Below are positions 32,918-42,890 of a DNA stretch of 64,000 nt, piece by piece. Source of the stretch: Psychrobacter sp. Pi2-52 (GTDB taxonomy: Bacteria > Pseudomonadota > Gammaproteobacteria > Pseudomonadales > Moraxellaceae); the NCBI RefSeq assembly GCF_904846705.1, contig NZ_CAJHBS010000015.1:20019-84018 (forward strand). Direction: 5' to 3'. Positions within the stretch are counted from its first letter, which is position 1. Each line of letters opens with the position of its first letter. The notes below the pieces were generated by a model, which did no database searches, had not been told where the DNA came from, and saw only the letters and a list, made by a program, of their open reading frames with translations. The translations under genes and the position numbers were made by a program.

Positions 32918-33103
32918 ATTAAAAAATAGTAGTAGAAATGATGATAAATCTTAGTACTTATATATTCTAAATGGTCAGCACCCCTCGCCTTTGATCTACT
33001 TTCCAATGTTACCTAACCCTCCCTATTTCGTAACAAACCTGTAAACGCGCTAGTACCAAAAAAAACATTGCAATGACTTGTATTTTACCTATACCCTAAA
33101 TAG

Positions 33104-33123
33104 ACCTGACTAATTGGTCAGGT
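33104..33123. promoter_or_regulatory. RutR-like operator, site A
   Basis: ACCTGACTAATTGGTCAGGT, a 20-bp palindrome with a single mismatched pair. Its core TGACTAATTGGTCA fits the published E. coli RutR consensus TGACCANNTGGTCA except at one base. It begins 8 nt past a putative -10 box, where a bound repressor would block the permease promoter. It is one of three related sites in this island. Confidence 0.72.
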
Positions 33124-33314
33124 TGTTCAAATATTAGCCAACATATATTAGTTATTTTTATTAATTATCTTACAGACGGATGCGTATCCCTATTGTTTAC
33201 ATCGATAAAAAATATATCAAAGATTGAGGCAGAACTTTGATCTCATGATTTACCATATTGTCTGATATCTACAGTTCAGCGGGTGCTAAGCAGTTATTTT
33301 AGGAGGAAACCACC

Positions 33315-34721
33315 ATGAGTGAAAACGTTCCAGCGAATACCGATTTACTGTATAGACTGCATGACCGTCCTACCCCCATTAAAGCATTTTTAGGTGCTAT
33401 ACAGCACGTACTTGCAGCGTTTGTAGGTATCATCACACCCTCTCTTATCATAGGTGGCACATTAGGTTTAGGAGAGCATATCCCCTACCTTCTCAGTATG
33501 TCATTGATAGTATCTGGCGTCGCAACCTTTATTCAGACTCGTAAAGTAGGCCCTATTGGGTCTGGCCTCATGGCATTACAAGGCACCAGCTTTGGATTTT
33601 TGGCAGCGGTACTGACGGCAGGATTTGTGGTAAAAAACCGCGGCGGTGGTCCAGAAGAGATTTTATCCGTTATTTTTGGTGTTTCATTTCTCGGTGCATT
33701 TGTTGAGATATTTTTGGGTCAATTTATTACCAAACTCAAATCTTTTATGAGCCCTATTGTTACAGGCTGCGTGATTGTCACGATTGGTTTGTCATTAACC
33801 AGAGTAGGTCTGACTGACCTAGCAGGTGGGTTTGGTGCTGAAGACTTTGGTAGTATTCCGAACTTACTCTTGGGCGGTGGTGTGCTGGCAAGTGTCGTAC
33901 TGATTAGCATCATCAATAATAAAGTCATTCGCTCAAGCGCCATCTTTATCGGTTTGATGCTTGGCCTTGTCGCTGCTGTTTTTATGGGACGTATCGATTT
34001 TTCATTGGTTTCTGAAGCGGCCTTTTTTACGGTGCCGATCCCTTTTAAGTATGGCTTTGGTTTTGATTGGCAGGCTTTTATTCCTATTGCCTTTATGTAC
34101 ATCATTACCAGTATCGAGACCTCAGGCGATTTGACGGCTACCTCAATGATATCGGGTGAACCGATCAAAGGCCCTCTCTATGAGAAGCGCATCAAGGGCG
34201 GCGTATTAGGAGATGGTGTTAACTCTCTGATTGCGGCGGTATTCAATACCTTCCCTGTGACAACCTTTAGCCAAAACAACGGTGTGATCCAAATGACGGG
34301 TATTGCCAGTCGCTACGTGGGTTTCTATGTTGGCGGCCTCTTATGCCTGATGGGGCTATTCCCTGTCCTTGGTGCTATTTTTACGCAGTTACCAAAGCCT
34401 GTCGTTGGCGGCGTCACGCTACTGATGTTTGCGACGGTAGCGACTGCTGGTATTCGTATCTTATCTACCGTGCAATTTACGCACCGTAATGTCTTAATCA
34501 TTGCCACCTCACTGGGTCTGGCAACGGGTATCGCCTTTGTCCCTGACGTACTGTCACAAACGCCGCAGTTCTTTCAGAATATCTTTGGCTCAGCGGTAAC
34601 GATGGCAGGGATTGTGGCTATCACCCTTGATATGATTTTACCCAAAAACTATGGCATCGAGTTTGATACCAAAGCACAGCATGCTAAAGACGGTTTAGAA
34701 CCAACGCAAGAAGTAGCGTAA
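33315..34721 (+). CDS. NCS2 xanthine/urate permease
   Basis: 468 aa, 12-14 membrane helices, NAT/NCS2 family. It has GAIQHVLAAFVGIITPSLII near the N-terminus, ALQGTSFGFLAAVL (helix 3 with the QG-T motif), and the family signature region at about 275-335. That region includes ETSGDLTATSMISGEPI and NTFPVTTFSQNNGVIQMTG. It is a proton- or sodium-coupled importer of an oxidised purine. Xanthine or urate is inferred because the operator and all neighbouring genes concern urate breakdown; uracil is the alternative. AGGAGG lies upstream of the ATG. A RutR-like site precedes it. Confidence 0.9.
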   Translation: MSENVPANTDLLYRLHDRPTPIKAFLGAIQHVLAAFVGIITPSLIIGGTLGLGEHIPYLLSMSLIVSGVATFIQTRKVGPIGSGLMALQGTSFGFLAAVLTAGFVVKNRGGGPEEILSVIFGVSFLGAFVEIFLGQFITKLKSFMSPIVTGCVIVTIGLSLTRVGLTDLAGGFGAEDFGSIPNLLLGGGVLASVVLISIINNKVIRSSAIFIGLMLGLVAAVFMGRIDFSLVSEAAFFTVPIPFKYGFGFDWQAFIPIAFMYIITSIETSGDLTATSMISGEPIKGPLYEKRIKGGVLGDGVNSLIAAVFNTFPVTTFSQNNGVIQMTGIASRYVGFYVGGLLCLMGLFPVLGAIFTQLPKPVVGGVTLLMFATVATAGIRILSTVQFTHRNVLIIATSLGLATGIAFVPDVLSQTPQFFQNIFGSAVTMAGIVAITLDMILPKNYGIEFDTKAQHAKDGLEPTQEVA

Positions 34722-34769
34722 GGCTAAGCGTAAGCTAGGGTTAAATATATCGAAGTGTTTCGCCGTAAA

Positions 34770-34808
34770 CGAGGTGCACAGAAAAATAGAAACAATCTGT
34801 GCACTTCG
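34770..34808 (+). repeat. Inverted repeat after the NCS2 permease
   Basis: CGAGGTGCACAGA (34770-34782) and TCTGTGCACTTCG (34796-34808) are complementary (one G-T) with a 13-nt loop, between convergent genes. There is no T-run. It is a possible terminator of a non-canonical type. Confidence 0.55.
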
Positions 34809-34863
34809 CTGATTAAGCACCTGACTTATTAAATAGGAACCTTGTCAAATAGCTATCTTGTTA

Positions 34864-35529
34864 TCATTCAAGGCCACAGCCTTTTAAAATAAAGGGCACC
34901 AGAAAGTCTGCCGCACGCGCTTCATCTGCTGCGTCATATGATGTCTTATCCATCAATCCAACGATTTCAATCTCAAATTCAGCATAACGTTGGGTAGTCG
35001 CCCAAATCAAAATCAGTAGTTGGAGAGGATCAGTAATCCCAATTTTGCCTTGCTTGTGCCACTCTTTCATTACCTGTGCTTTATCGTGTACCCACTCCTT
35101 CATCGTAGTGGACATAAATTCATGCAAATGCGGTGCGCCGCCGATAACTTCAATCGCAAACAATTTATGGCGACTTGGATTGACAAAGGCTTGATGTAGC
35201 TTGGTACGGACGAATTTTTCGATGACTGTTTTTGGGTCGCTATCTACTGTCATGGTTACCAAACCTTCGTTCCATTCTTGAATGATCGAGCGTAGCACTG
35301 CCATGTAGAGGTTTTTTTTGTTTTTAAAGTAGTAGTGAACATTGGCTTTAGGTAAGCCTGCTCTATCGGCAATGCCCTGCATCGTAGCGCCACGATAGCT
35401 TTGGAGCACAAACTCTTCTTCAGCTGCCGCTAAGATAAGCGCTTGGTTCTGTGCGCGAATGGCTTGTTGGCTACGGTGCGAGGGCGTATCAGTCACTGAG
35501 GTTTCTTCCTTTTGATTGTTTTGAGTCAT
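34864..35529 (-). CDS. TetR-family regulator, RutR-like, probable purine catabolism regulator
   Basis: 221 aa. The HTH is at about residues 26-75 (AAAEEEFVLQSYRGATMQGI then ADRAGLPKANVHYYFKNKKN). The ligand domain resembles E. coli RutR: LFAIEVIGGAPHLHEFMS corresponds to LFCMEMLAGAPLLMDELT, and LLILIWATTQRYAEFE to LIFMIWASTQHYADFA. RutR senses uracil and thymine and represses pyrimidine and purine catabolic genes. Here the gene lies inside a urate operon, and three palindromes of RutR type flank the island, one in its own upstream region. The likely ligand is a purine intermediate; this is inference. No strong ribosome-binding site is visible. Confidence 0.88.
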   Translation of the reverse strand: MTQNNQKEETSVTDTPSHRSQQAIRAQNQALILAAAEEEFVLQSYRGATMQGIADRAGLPKANVHYYFKNKKNLYMAVLRSIIQEWNEGLVTMTVDSDPKTVIEKFVRTKLHQAFVNPSRHKLFAIEVIGGAPHLHEFMSTTMKEWVHDKAQVMKEWHKQGKIGITDPLQLLILIWATTQRYAEFEIEIVGLMDKTSYDAADEARAADFLVPFILKGCGLE

Positions 35530-36052
35530 AGCAGTGGTATCTCACTTTAAGAGACAGGTTCGACAAGATAGTCGCTATATTTCGCTGTGTATTCTTATAT
35601 AAATACATAGATTTGAGCAGCATAACCTGTTAAATAAAAATATTTCGCATAAAACAGTTGACCAATTAGTCAGGTTTTAGCAAAATGGGAACTGTAAATC
35701 AGTTACGCCGTCATTAATTGTCTATTACCAGACGTTTTGGACGGCTAAAATATCAGTGTTTCCTTAGCAAATCTGTTTCATATTGTCAGTTCACTATAGC
35801 TTGAAGTTATGCAAAGCGTATATAAGCGCCAAAGCTCTGACTACGAACACATAGATTATCAGCTTTTGATGTTAAGCAAATTAGTAGCGACTAGCTTAAT
35901 CAAAGCATCCATAAAGCTGAAGCAACCGCTACTTATCAAAATTACTGCTTGTACCTATAAGTTTATGCAAATAATCATAAGGTATAAACCTCTATCAAAC
36001 ATTTATCGCCCGATACAGATAACGGGCTACCCTATTAGAAAAGGATGTCATC
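35530..36052. other. Divergent regulator-uraD intergenic region
   Basis: 523 nt. It contains operator site B (35656-35675). On the plus strand TTGACC (35658-35663), a 17-nt spacer and CAAAAT (35681-35686) form a promoter-like element overlapping the operator. This implies a leader of over 300 nt before uraD, in which I recognise nothing. Confidence 0.55.
35656..35675. promoter_or_regulatory. RutR-like operator, site B
   Basis: AGTTGACCAATTAGTCAGGT. On the other strand it shares its first 17 bases (ACCTGACTAATTGGTCA) with site A. It lies in the divergent spacer between the TetR-type regulator (127 nt from its start) and the uraD operon, so it suits autoregulation plus control of the urate genes. 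Confidence 0.72.
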
Positions 36053-36574
36053 GTGAGCTTAACCTTAGCGCAATTCAACGATCTATCACAAGAAGTTGCC
36101 ATCGCTCAGCTATTGACTTGCTGCACCAGTAAAAGTTGGGCTTATAAACTTGCAGATGCCCGCCCTTTTGCAGACGTTGACACACTGCTAACAAGTAGCG
36201 ACGCTATCTGGAACAAAGTACAAAATGATGAGGCTAACTTATTAGAAGCGTTTGATGGACATCCGCAAATCGGTAACGTGGCATCTCTAAAAGAAAAGTA
36301 CCGCAACACACAAAGTAACGCCGCCCATGAACAATCAGGCGCTAACGATGCAGCCGATCAGGTGCTCGAAGCACTTGCCAGAGGCAATCGAGACTATCTG
36401 GATAAATTTGGTTTTATTTTTATTGTCTTTGCGACCGGTAAAAGCGCGCAGCAAATGCTGGATCTGCTATTAGCGCGCCTGCCTAATGATCGTGCTACTG
36501 AACTAGCTAACGCAGCCGCTGAACAAAACAAAATTACGCGTCTACGTTTAAACAAACTACTAGACAATGCTTAG
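36053..36574 (+). CDS. uraD: OHCU decarboxylase
   Basis: 173 aa from a GTG start at 36053, supported by AAGGA upstream. It converts 2-oxo-4-hydroxy-4-carboxy-5-ureidoimidazoline to S-allantoin. The all-helical family's catalytic His70 is in AFDGHPQIG. The AHEQSG segment carries a conserved Glu, and DYLDKFGFIFIVFATGKSA is the signature of the C-terminal half. First gene of the plus-strand urate operon, directly followed by uraH. Confidence 0.94.
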   Translation: MSLTLAQFNDLSQEVAIAQLLTCCTSKSWAYKLADARPFADVDTLLTSSDAIWNKVQNDEANLLEAFDGHPQIGNVASLKEKYRNTQSNAAHEQSGANDAADQVLEALARGNRDYLDKFGFIFIVFATGKSAQQMLDLLLARLPNDRATELANAAAEQNKITRLRLNKLLDNA

Positions 36575-36651
36575 ACAGGCAAATAGTAGTCGCAGAGTTA
36601 GACTAGCATTTTCACCCGATTTATATTTCTCACAAATTTAAAGGAAGCATC

Positions 36652-37020
36652 ATGTCTGCCACCCTATCCTCACATATCTTAGACACTCATCTTGGCAAAC
36701 CTGCGGCTGATGTCGCTGTCACCTTACACCGCATACGAGACAACGGTGCCGCCACATTACTAGCGCATGGTACAACCAATAGTGATGGCCGTGTCACACC
36801 AGACGCTTGGCAGTTTGATACAGCCATCGATAGCACAGAGCGTCAGCTAAATATTGGACGCTATACCGTAACGTTCGATACTCAGTCTTATTTTGATGCT
36901 CAGCAGCTGACAGCATTTTACCCGCAAGTGGTTATCGACTTTGTAGTAAACGATGCCAGTCATTATCACGTGCCGCTTCTGCTTAGTGCGCACGGTTATA
37001 GCACTTATCGCGGATCGTAG
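36652..37020 (+). CDS. uraH: 5-Hydroxyisourate hydrolase (transthyretin-like)
   Basis: 122 aa. It hydrolyses 5-hydroxyisourate, the product of urate oxidation, to OHCU. It has the N-terminal SSHILDTHLGKPA motif with an active-site His and the C-terminal YRGS tetrapeptide that defines HIU hydrolases within the transthyretin family. There is no signal peptide, so it is cytoplasmic. AAGGAAG precedes the ATG. It acts between PuuD and UraD, both encoded beside it. Confidence 0.96.
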   Translation: MSATLSSHILDTHLGKPAADVAVTLHRIRDNGAATLLAHGTTNSDGRVTPDAWQFDTAIDSTERQLNIGRYTVTFDTQSYFDAQQLTAFYPQVVIDFVVNDASHYHVPLLLSAHGYSTYRGS

Positions 37021-37131
37021 CTTTGGTGCTGTTTAGCTCTCTGCTTTGTTATTAGTGTTCAAGAAATACTATCAAAAGAAATTACCAAGACATTTTATTA
37101 AGACACTGTCATATTAAAGGACATTTATTAC

Positions 37132-38475
37132 ATGGGCGCCTATCTTCTCGAATGGTTGAGTTTATTTTTCCGCTGGTTTCATGTTATCGCTGGGGTAGCA
37201 TGGATTGGTGCATCGTTTTATTTTGTGTGGCTAGATCTAAGCCTACGCAAACCGCCACAGTGGAAAACAGACAAAGGCATTTCGGGTGATCTTTGGGCCG
37301 TCCATGGCGGCGGGTTTTATGAAATTGCCAAATACAAACTCGAACCAGAGGAGATGCCAAAGACGCTACATTGGTTTAAATGGGAAGCTTATACCACTTG
37401 GCTGACGGGTGCGGCGATGATGTCTATCGTCTATTATGCCAATGCAACTGCCTACCTAATTGACCCAAGCAAAGTGCCTTTTACCAGTATCGGTGCCATT
37501 GCCACCAGCTTGCTTTTCTTATTTGGTAGTTACTTCATTTATGAAGTGATCGTACGCAGTCATTTGGGTAAAAACGCGTTTATCTTTAGTACCTTGATTT
37601 TTATCTTGCTGGTCATCGCGAGCTGGGGTTCTTACCAGCTGTTCAGTGATCGCGCCTCATTTATTCATATCGGTGCTATCTTGGGCACGGTGATGGTAGG
37701 TAACGTATTCTTCGGTATTATGCCGGCTCAGCGTGCACTCGTTGACTGTGTGCGGCGCGGCGAAAAGCCTGGTAAAGAAGTGGCTGAATTGGCATTACAA
37801 GCCAAAAATCGCTCACTGATGAATAACTATTTTACCCTACCGCTGATTTTTACCATGATTAGCAACCATTACCCAATGATGTATGCTCATGAGAAAGGTT
37901 GGTTGGTATTGGTCTTCGTCGGTATCATTACCGCGACTGCGCGTCATTACTTTAACCAAAAGCATTTGGGTCATAAAAAACCTCGTTACTTGGTTATTCC
38001 AGCCGTATTAACCGTATTATTAATTATTTGGATGCGACCTGAGCCTATTGAGCCAGCACCTGCAATGCCTGCTACTGCCTCAGTAGCACCTACGACAACT
38101 GATAGCACCCCCATAGCTACAAACACGACTACTGACTCAAGCACTGATACCGTTGCTAATGCTACTAACAGTGCTAATAACCGTATTAGCACTGATGCAG
38201 CTACTGCTGAAGCCGTACCCGTGAGCGCATCAGCAGATGACGCCATGATGGATGTCGTACATACGCGCTGTAGCACCTGTCATGCGATGCAGCCAACACA
38301 ACAAGGCTTTGCCGCGCCGCCAGCAGGAATCATTTTGCAAACACCAGAAGACTTAAAAATTCATAAAGCGAAAATCGTCACTGCGGTACAGACTGGCTAT
38401 ATGCCGCTTGGTAATATCACTCAGCTAACTGATACCGAGCGCCAACAGCTCGTGGCCTATGCATCATCACTTTAA
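37132..38475 (+). CDS. puuD: Membrane urate oxidase fused to cytochrome c (PuuD)
   Basis: 447 aa. About eight membrane helices occupy residues 1-303, opening with YLLEWLSLFFRWFHVIAGVA then WIGASFYFVWLD, the Urate_ox_N signature. HGGGFYEIAKYKL and the NVFFGIMPAQRALVD block follow. A Pro/Ala/Thr-rich linker (304-371) joins a small cytochrome c domain. Its haem site is CSTCH (Cys380, Cys383, His384) and its likely Met ligand is in GYMPLGN. The family oxidises urate to 5-hydroxyisourate, with electrons going to the respiratory chain instead of producing H2O2. This PuuD is unrelated to the E. coli putrescine gene of the same name. Confidence 0.93.
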   Translation: MGAYLLEWLSLFFRWFHVIAGVAWIGASFYFVWLDLSLRKPPQWKTDKGISGDLWAVHGGGFYEIAKYKLEPEEMPKTLHWFKWEAYTTWLTGAAMMSIVYYANATAYLIDPSKVPFTSIGAIATSLLFLFGSYFIYEVIVRSHLGKNAFIFSTLIFILLVIASWGSYQLFSDRASFIHIGAILGTVMVGNVFFGIMPAQRALVDCVRRGEKPGKEVAELALQAKNRSLMNNYFTLPLIFTMISNHYPMMYAHEKGWLVLVFVGIITATARHYFNQKHLGHKKPRYLVIPAVLTVLLIIWMRPEPIEPAPAMPATASVAPTTTDSTPIATNTTTDSSTDTVANATNSANNRISTDAATAEAVPVSASADDAMMDVVHTRCSTCHAMQPTQQGFAAPPAGIILQTPEDLKIHKAKIVTAVQTGYMPLGNITQLTDTERQQLVAYASSL

Positions 38476-38556
38476 TTTGTGATAAAAAATAACTGTCCTT
38501 TACGAGCAGTATTCAAATAAATATTTAAGGCTCTAAGCGATATAGGAATATAGATA

Positions 38557-39537
38557 ATGAGCAAAAAAATTACCAGTGACTTTGATATCAGTACGTATCC
38601 CCGCGACCTAAAAGGCTATGCTGGCAATCCACCGAAAGCGAACTGGCCAGGCAGCGCAAAAATCGCCGTACAGTTTGTATTAAATATCGAAGAAGGTGCA
38701 GAAAATAGCGTCATCCATGGCGATGGTCAATCAGAGCGTTTTTTGTCTGATATTTTGGGCACACCAGAATTTAACAACCGTCACCAGTCTATTGAATCTG
38801 CATTCGAATACGGTAGCCGTGTTGGCGTGTGGCGTGTATTAGATGTCTTTAAAGATTATGGTATTCCTATCACCACGTTTACCTGTGCCGCCGCTGCTGA
38901 AAAGACCCCGCATATTATCGAGCGTGTATTAGAAGACGGTCATGAGATTGCCAGTCATGGTCTACGCTGGATTACCTATCAAGACATGTACCGTGAGACG
39001 GAACGCGAACACATTCGCTGTGCCACCCAGATATTTAAACGTATGCTAGGCGGCCAACCTCTCGGCTGGTATACAGGACGTGATAGTCCAAATACTCGTG
39101 AACTGGTTGCCGAGCAAGGCGGCTATACCTATGACTCTGACTCGTACGGTGATGAGTTGCCATATTGGCTCAATGTAAAAGTCCAAGACGGCAATGTCAT
39201 CACGCGTAAGCCGCATTTGGTCATACCTTATAGCCTCGAGACCAATGACATGCGTTTTTCTTCTAGCCCAGGATTCACCCATGCTGAACCATTTTATCAG
39301 TATCTCAAAGACAGCTTTGACACCTTATACGAAGAAGGTGCACATACCCCTAAAATGCTGACCATTGGCTTGCATTGCCGCATTATTGGACGTGCAGGAC
39401 GCATCAAAGCGTTAAAGCAATTTTTGCAATATATCACCAGTAAGCCTGACGTATGGATATGCCGCCGTGATGACATCGCTAAACACTGGTACGAAAACCA
39501 TCCTGCTACGTCAGACAACACTGCCAACTGGATGTAA
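38557..39537 (+). CDS. puuE: Allantoinase PuuE (polysaccharide deacetylase-like)
   Basis: 326 aa. It is a NodB-fold, metal-independent type of allantoinase that opens the allantoin ring to allantoate, unrelated to the amidohydrolase allantoinases. The N-terminal YPRDLKGYAGNPPKANWPGS, then AKIAVQFVLNIEEGAE and the GWYTGRDSPNTREL stretch are family hallmarks. GLHCRIIGRAGRIKALKQFL is the conserved C-terminal block. AGGAA lies upstream of the ATG. It is placed between puuD and the allantoicase gene in pathway order. Confidence 0.94.
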   Translation: MSKKITSDFDISTYPRDLKGYAGNPPKANWPGSAKIAVQFVLNIEEGAENSVIHGDGQSERFLSDILGTPEFNNRHQSIESAFEYGSRVGVWRVLDVFKDYGIPITTFTCAAAAEKTPHIIERVLEDGHEIASHGLRWITYQDMYRETEREHIRCATQIFKRMLGGQPLGWYTGRDSPNTRELVAEQGGYTYDSDSYGDELPYWLNVKVQDGNVITRKPHLVIPYSLETNDMRFSSSPGFTHAEPFYQYLKDSFDTLYEEGAHTPKMLTIGLHCRIIGRAGRIKALKQFLQYITSKPDVWICRRDDIAKHWYENHPATSDNTANWM

Positions 39538-39657
39538 GCTTAGGCTATCGTTCTAGTACTCGTTCTACTTGGCTAAGCGAGTGCGAATTATCATAGATTA
39601 ATATATAAAATAAGCCATACGTTATTAACAAACACCATTATTAAAAAAGGAATCATT

Positions 39658-40788
39658 GTGAGTCAAAACACTTCAGAAGTTGGACAAATTATCTCTGCAA
39701 ATAATCTACCTGATACCCTGCCAGCGTTTACCAAAAAATCAAACGTCGCTGACAGTCGCTTGGGTGCAAAATCACTATTCGCCACCGACGATTTCTTTGC
39801 GGATAAAAGCCGTATTCTAAGTCCTGATGCGCCTATATTTGTCGTGGGTAAGTTCGATGACAACGGTAAGTGGATGGATGGATGGGAAACTCGTCGTAAA
39901 CGCCATTTGGGTTACGACTATTTAGTTATCCAGCTTGCTCGCCCAACCAAAATTTCTGGTTTAGATATTGATACCAGTCACTTTACGGGTAATTTTCCAT
40001 CTTCCGCCAGTGTCGATGCCTTATACGCGCCCGAGCTGCTACAGCAAGATGAAGCTGAACTTACTAGTCTAAGCAAAGAAGACTGGGACAATAAAAACTG
40101 GCAGGCGCTAGTGGGTATGACCCCATTACAAGGTCACAATCATGAGCTTATCGAGATTGATCATGAGCAAACGGTGACCCATATTCGTTTGAATATTTAT
40201 CCAGATGGCGGCGTTGCCCGACTACGTGTCTATGGTGATATTCAACTTGATGCGAGCCTAAATACACAAGATGAGACGCTTGACTTGGCGGGCGCATTAA
40301 ATGGTGGTCGCGCCATTGCCAGTAACGATGCGCACTTTGGTGCTGCTAGTAATTTACTGCTACCAACTAAAGCGCCTAACATGGGTGATGGTTGGGAGAC
40401 TCGTCGTCGCCGTGAGCCAGGCAATGACTGGTGCATCATCGCGCTAGGCCAAGCAGGTATCGTTGATTCTATCGAGATAGATACTGCTCATTTTAAAGGC
40501 AATTATCCTGATAAAGTCTCGATTCAAGCCGTCTACTCACCAAATACACCAGAGCAAACCTTAGTGACTCAAAGCATGTTTTGGGATACCTTGCTTGAAC
40601 CACAAAAAACCAGTGCTGACGACGTTCATCACTTTGGCAAAGACAAGCTTCAAATTGATACACCCATTACTCATATTCGGGTCAACATCTTCCCAGATGG
40701 TGGCATTAGCCGTGTTCGCGTGTATGGCAAAATTGCTGAGGCTAATATTGATACTGGTACTGATGTTGATAGTAAAGAGGCAAAATAA
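39658..40788 (+). CDS. alc: Allantoicase
   Basis: 376 aa from a GTG start at 39658 with AAGGA upstream. It splits allantoate into ureidoglycolate and urea. The protein is an internal duplication of the allantoicase jelly-roll: [20 protein letters not shown] with [12 protein letters not shown] in the first half, and [20 protein letters not shown] with [12 protein letters not shown] in the second. Each half ends in a [19 protein letters not shown] or [19 protein letters not shown] motif. Its stop codon overlaps the allA ATG by one base. Confidence 0.95.
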   Translation: MSQNTSEVGQIISANNLPDTLPAFTKKSNVADSRLGAKSLFATDDFFADKSRILSPDAPIFVVGKFDDNGKWMDGWETRRKRHLGYDYLVIQLARPTKISGLDIDTSHFTGNFPSSASVDALYAPELLQQDEAELTSLSKEDWDNKNWQALVGMTPLQGHNHELIEIDHEQTVTHIRLNIYPDGGVARLRVYGDIQLDASLNTQDETLDLAGALNGGRAIASNDAHFGAASNLLLPTKAPNMGDGWETRRRREPGNDWCIIALGQAGIVDSIEIDTAHFKGNYPDKVSIQAVYSPNTPEQTLVTQSMFWDTLLEPQKTSADDVHHFGKDKLQIDTPITHIRVNIFPDGGISRVRVYGKIAEANIDTGTDVDSKEAK

Positions 40789-41318
40789 TGAGTGTCACTC
40801 TGACAGCCAAGCCTTTGACTAAGGCAAACTTTGCCCCCTATGGTTCAGTCATCGAGCGCTATGAAGCCTGTGAGCAAAATGCTGACAATACTTATGAAAT
40901 CAATAATGGCTATGCGGTTCGCCATCATGCACTTGCCGAAAGTAAACTAGACGGTGGCTCAGTTGGTATGAGTATCTTTCGGGCCAAGAAACGTGAGAAC
41001 CCGATTGCACTCTCAGTCATGGAATACCATCCGCTTGGAACACAGGCGTTTGTATCTATGGAAGGCCAAGATTATATTGTCGTCGTCGCCCAAGCTGGTA
41101 ACCCTCCACAGTCGCCTGATGACTTAGTGGTGTTTTATGCAAAATCTCACCAAGGTGTACAGTACGACGTTAATGTCTGGCATCACCCTCTACTCGCGCT
41201 TGGTCGTGACAGTGATTTCTTAGTTATTGATCGTATCAATGGCGAGGGTAATAACTGTTATGAGATTGATATCACGGATTGGCATGTGTTTATTGAGTTA
41301 GAAGATGAATGCAACTAA
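40788..41318 (+). CDS. allA: Ureidoglycolate lyase
   Basis: 176 aa cupin-fold enzyme releasing urea from ureidoglycolate to give glyoxylate, the last step encoded here. It begins [39 protein letters not shown] near residue 85 and [20 protein letters not shown] near residue 130 are the family blocks. It overlaps the allantoicase stop codon, so the two are translationally coupled. It is the last gene of the operon, closed by a terminator. Confidence 0.95.
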   Translation: MSVTLTAKPLTKANFAPYGSVIERYEACEQNADNTYEINNGYAVRHHALAESKLDGGSVGMSIFRAKKRENPIALSVMEYHPLGTQAFVSMEGQDYIVVVAQAGNPPQSPDDLVVFYAKSHQGVQYDVNVWHHPLLALGRDSDFLVIDRINGEGNNCYEIDITDWHVFIELEDECN

Positions 41319-41346
41319 GCTGTCATTAAGCACAAATCAATTTGAT

Positions 41347-41385
41347 AAAAGCCCTGTTTATGTTAAACATAAATAGGGCTTTTTC
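41347..41385. terminator. Bidirectional terminator between allA and guaD
   Basis: AAAAGCCCTGTTTATGTT pairs with the sequence ending ATAGGGCTTTT, about 17 bp with one G-T. It has an A-run before and a T-run after. It serves the convergent allA and guaD transcripts. Confidence 0.9.
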
Positions 41386-41410
41386 TTTATTCATATTTTT
41401 CGCTAATTTA

Positions 41411-42808
41411 TTAAGCAGTAGATTTACGATAGCGACTCACGCCGGCGATGACTGTCTGATCAATTACTCTATCATCGCCTAGCATCATTAGCACAAACAA
41501 CTGCTCTTCCAGTGTTTTGGTCTGCGCCATACGTCGCTCAAGCAATTCCGTTGCACCCATATCGATGACCACAAAATCCGCTTCTTTGTTTGGCATAAAG
41601 TTACCGATTTTATTGTCCAATAATAGCGACTGGGCATTACCCAACGTAATTTGGTACAGCCCTTGATGAGCGGATAGTTGATTGCTTTGTAGTTGTTGGA
41701 TTTTATACGCTTCTGACAGAGTCGTCAGCATCGACAGACTTGTGCCTGCTCCAACATCAGTGGCGATACTGACACCGGTATAACTTAACGTCTTGGGTAA
41801 ATCGAATAGTCCACTACCCAAAAACAGGTTGGACGTCGGACAGTGTGATATCTGCGTACCAGTATCGCGTAAGCGTTCATACTCAGATATTTCAAGGTGA
41901 ATACTATGTGCCAAAGTCGTACGTCGACCTAGCAATCCCATATCATCATAGACATCGAGATAGCCTTTATGATTGGGATACAGTTGTTTCACAAAGGCAA
42001 TCTCATCATGATTTTCTGCTAGATGCGTCTGCAGATAAACACTCTCGTAACTGGCATACAGCTCACCTGCCATTTGTAGTTGCTTGGGTGTCGAAGTAAT
42101 AGCAAATCGCGGGGTAATCGCCACATGCTGCCGACCACGCTCATGCCAGTTATCAATGATATTTTGGGTATCTCGAATGCCCTGCTCAGTAGGTACACAC
42201 AAATTATCAGGCGCATTTTGATCCATCAATACATTGCCTGTGATCATGCGGGTGTTGAGCTTGTGACTTTCCGTAAAAAATGCGTTCACTGATTCAGGGT
42301 GACTGGTAGAAAATACCATGGCACTCGTTGTACCATTGGCTAGCAACTGATTTAAAAAGAACTGCGCCGTATCATGCGCTACTTTTGGATCGCCAAAATT
42401 GGCCTCAGTGACGAAAGTATAATTGTTAAGCCAGTCAAGTAATTGCTCACCATAAGCAGCAATCATATCTATTTGCGGATAATGTACATGAGTATCGATA
42501 AAACCTGGCATGATCAATTTATCGCGATAGTCATGCACCTTGACTGCTAGCCTACCCTCTTCATTTGCATACTTTGACAGTATAGTTTCACTACGACCAT
42601 ACTCTACAATGCACCCTATCATATCATCTACGACAAGCGCACCATCGGCGATATATTCAGGATAAACCTGTACACCTTCAATCACTGGTAGCAACGTAAT
42701 GTCTCGTTCCACAGCTAATGTCTGTGAATGATCAGAGGTTGTACGCTCAGTACGATCGCTTTCGGTCAAGTAGTGCAGCAGTCGAGCTTGATAAATATGT
42801 AGGGTCAT
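41411..42808 (-). CDS. guaD: Guanine deaminase
   Basis: 465 aa amidohydrolase converting guanine to xanthine plus ammonia. The metal site is PGFIDTHVHYPQIDMIAAYG, followed by GEQLLDWLNNYTFVTEANF, both typical of GuaD. Further ligands are in QTHLAENHDE, TLAHSIHL and the aspartate of IATDVGAGTSLSM. NGTTSAMVFSTSHPES is also conserved. The N-terminal 45 residues are longer than in E. coli GuaD (439 aa) and include a Thr/Ser-rich stretch. It lies downstream of xdhABC on the minus strand and supplies xanthine to that enzyme. Confidence 0.95.
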   Translation of the reverse strand: MTLHIYQARLLHYLTESDRTERTTSDHSQTLAVERDITLLPVIEGVQVYPEYIADGALVVDDMIGCIVEYGRSETILSKYANEEGRLAVKVHDYRDKLIMPGFIDTHVHYPQIDMIAAYGEQLLDWLNNYTFVTEANFGDPKVAHDTAQFFLNQLLANGTTSAMVFSTSHPESVNAFFTESHKLNTRMITGNVLMDQNAPDNLCVPTEQGIRDTQNIIDNWHERGRQHVAITPRFAITSTPKQLQMAGELYASYESVYLQTHLAENHDEIAFVKQLYPNHKGYLDVYDDMGLLGRRTTLAHSIHLEISEYERLRDTGTQISHCPTSNLFLGSGLFDLPKTLSYTGVSIATDVGAGTSLSMLTTLSEAYKIQQLQSNQLSAHQGLYQITLGNAQSLLLDNKIGNFMPNKEADFVVIDMGATELLERRMAQTKTLEEQLFVLMMLGDDRVIDQTVIAGVSRYRKSTA

Positions 42809-42890
42809 TCGTAGATCTCACAATGGCTTGGTAGTCCTGAGCGTTTTAATGATTTAATAACAAGTATAAAAGTTATATGAAGGGAACCGT

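Larger units (their letters stand above)
32814..33314. other. tolB-purine island intergenic region
   Basis: 501 nt. It contains the tolB terminator (32881-32917), an operator palindrome (33104-33123) and a possible promoter for the NCS2 permease (TTGCAA 33068-33073, 16-nt spacer, TATACC 33090-33095). The remainder, 33124-33300, is a long AT-rich leader without a recognised element. Confidence 0.6.
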
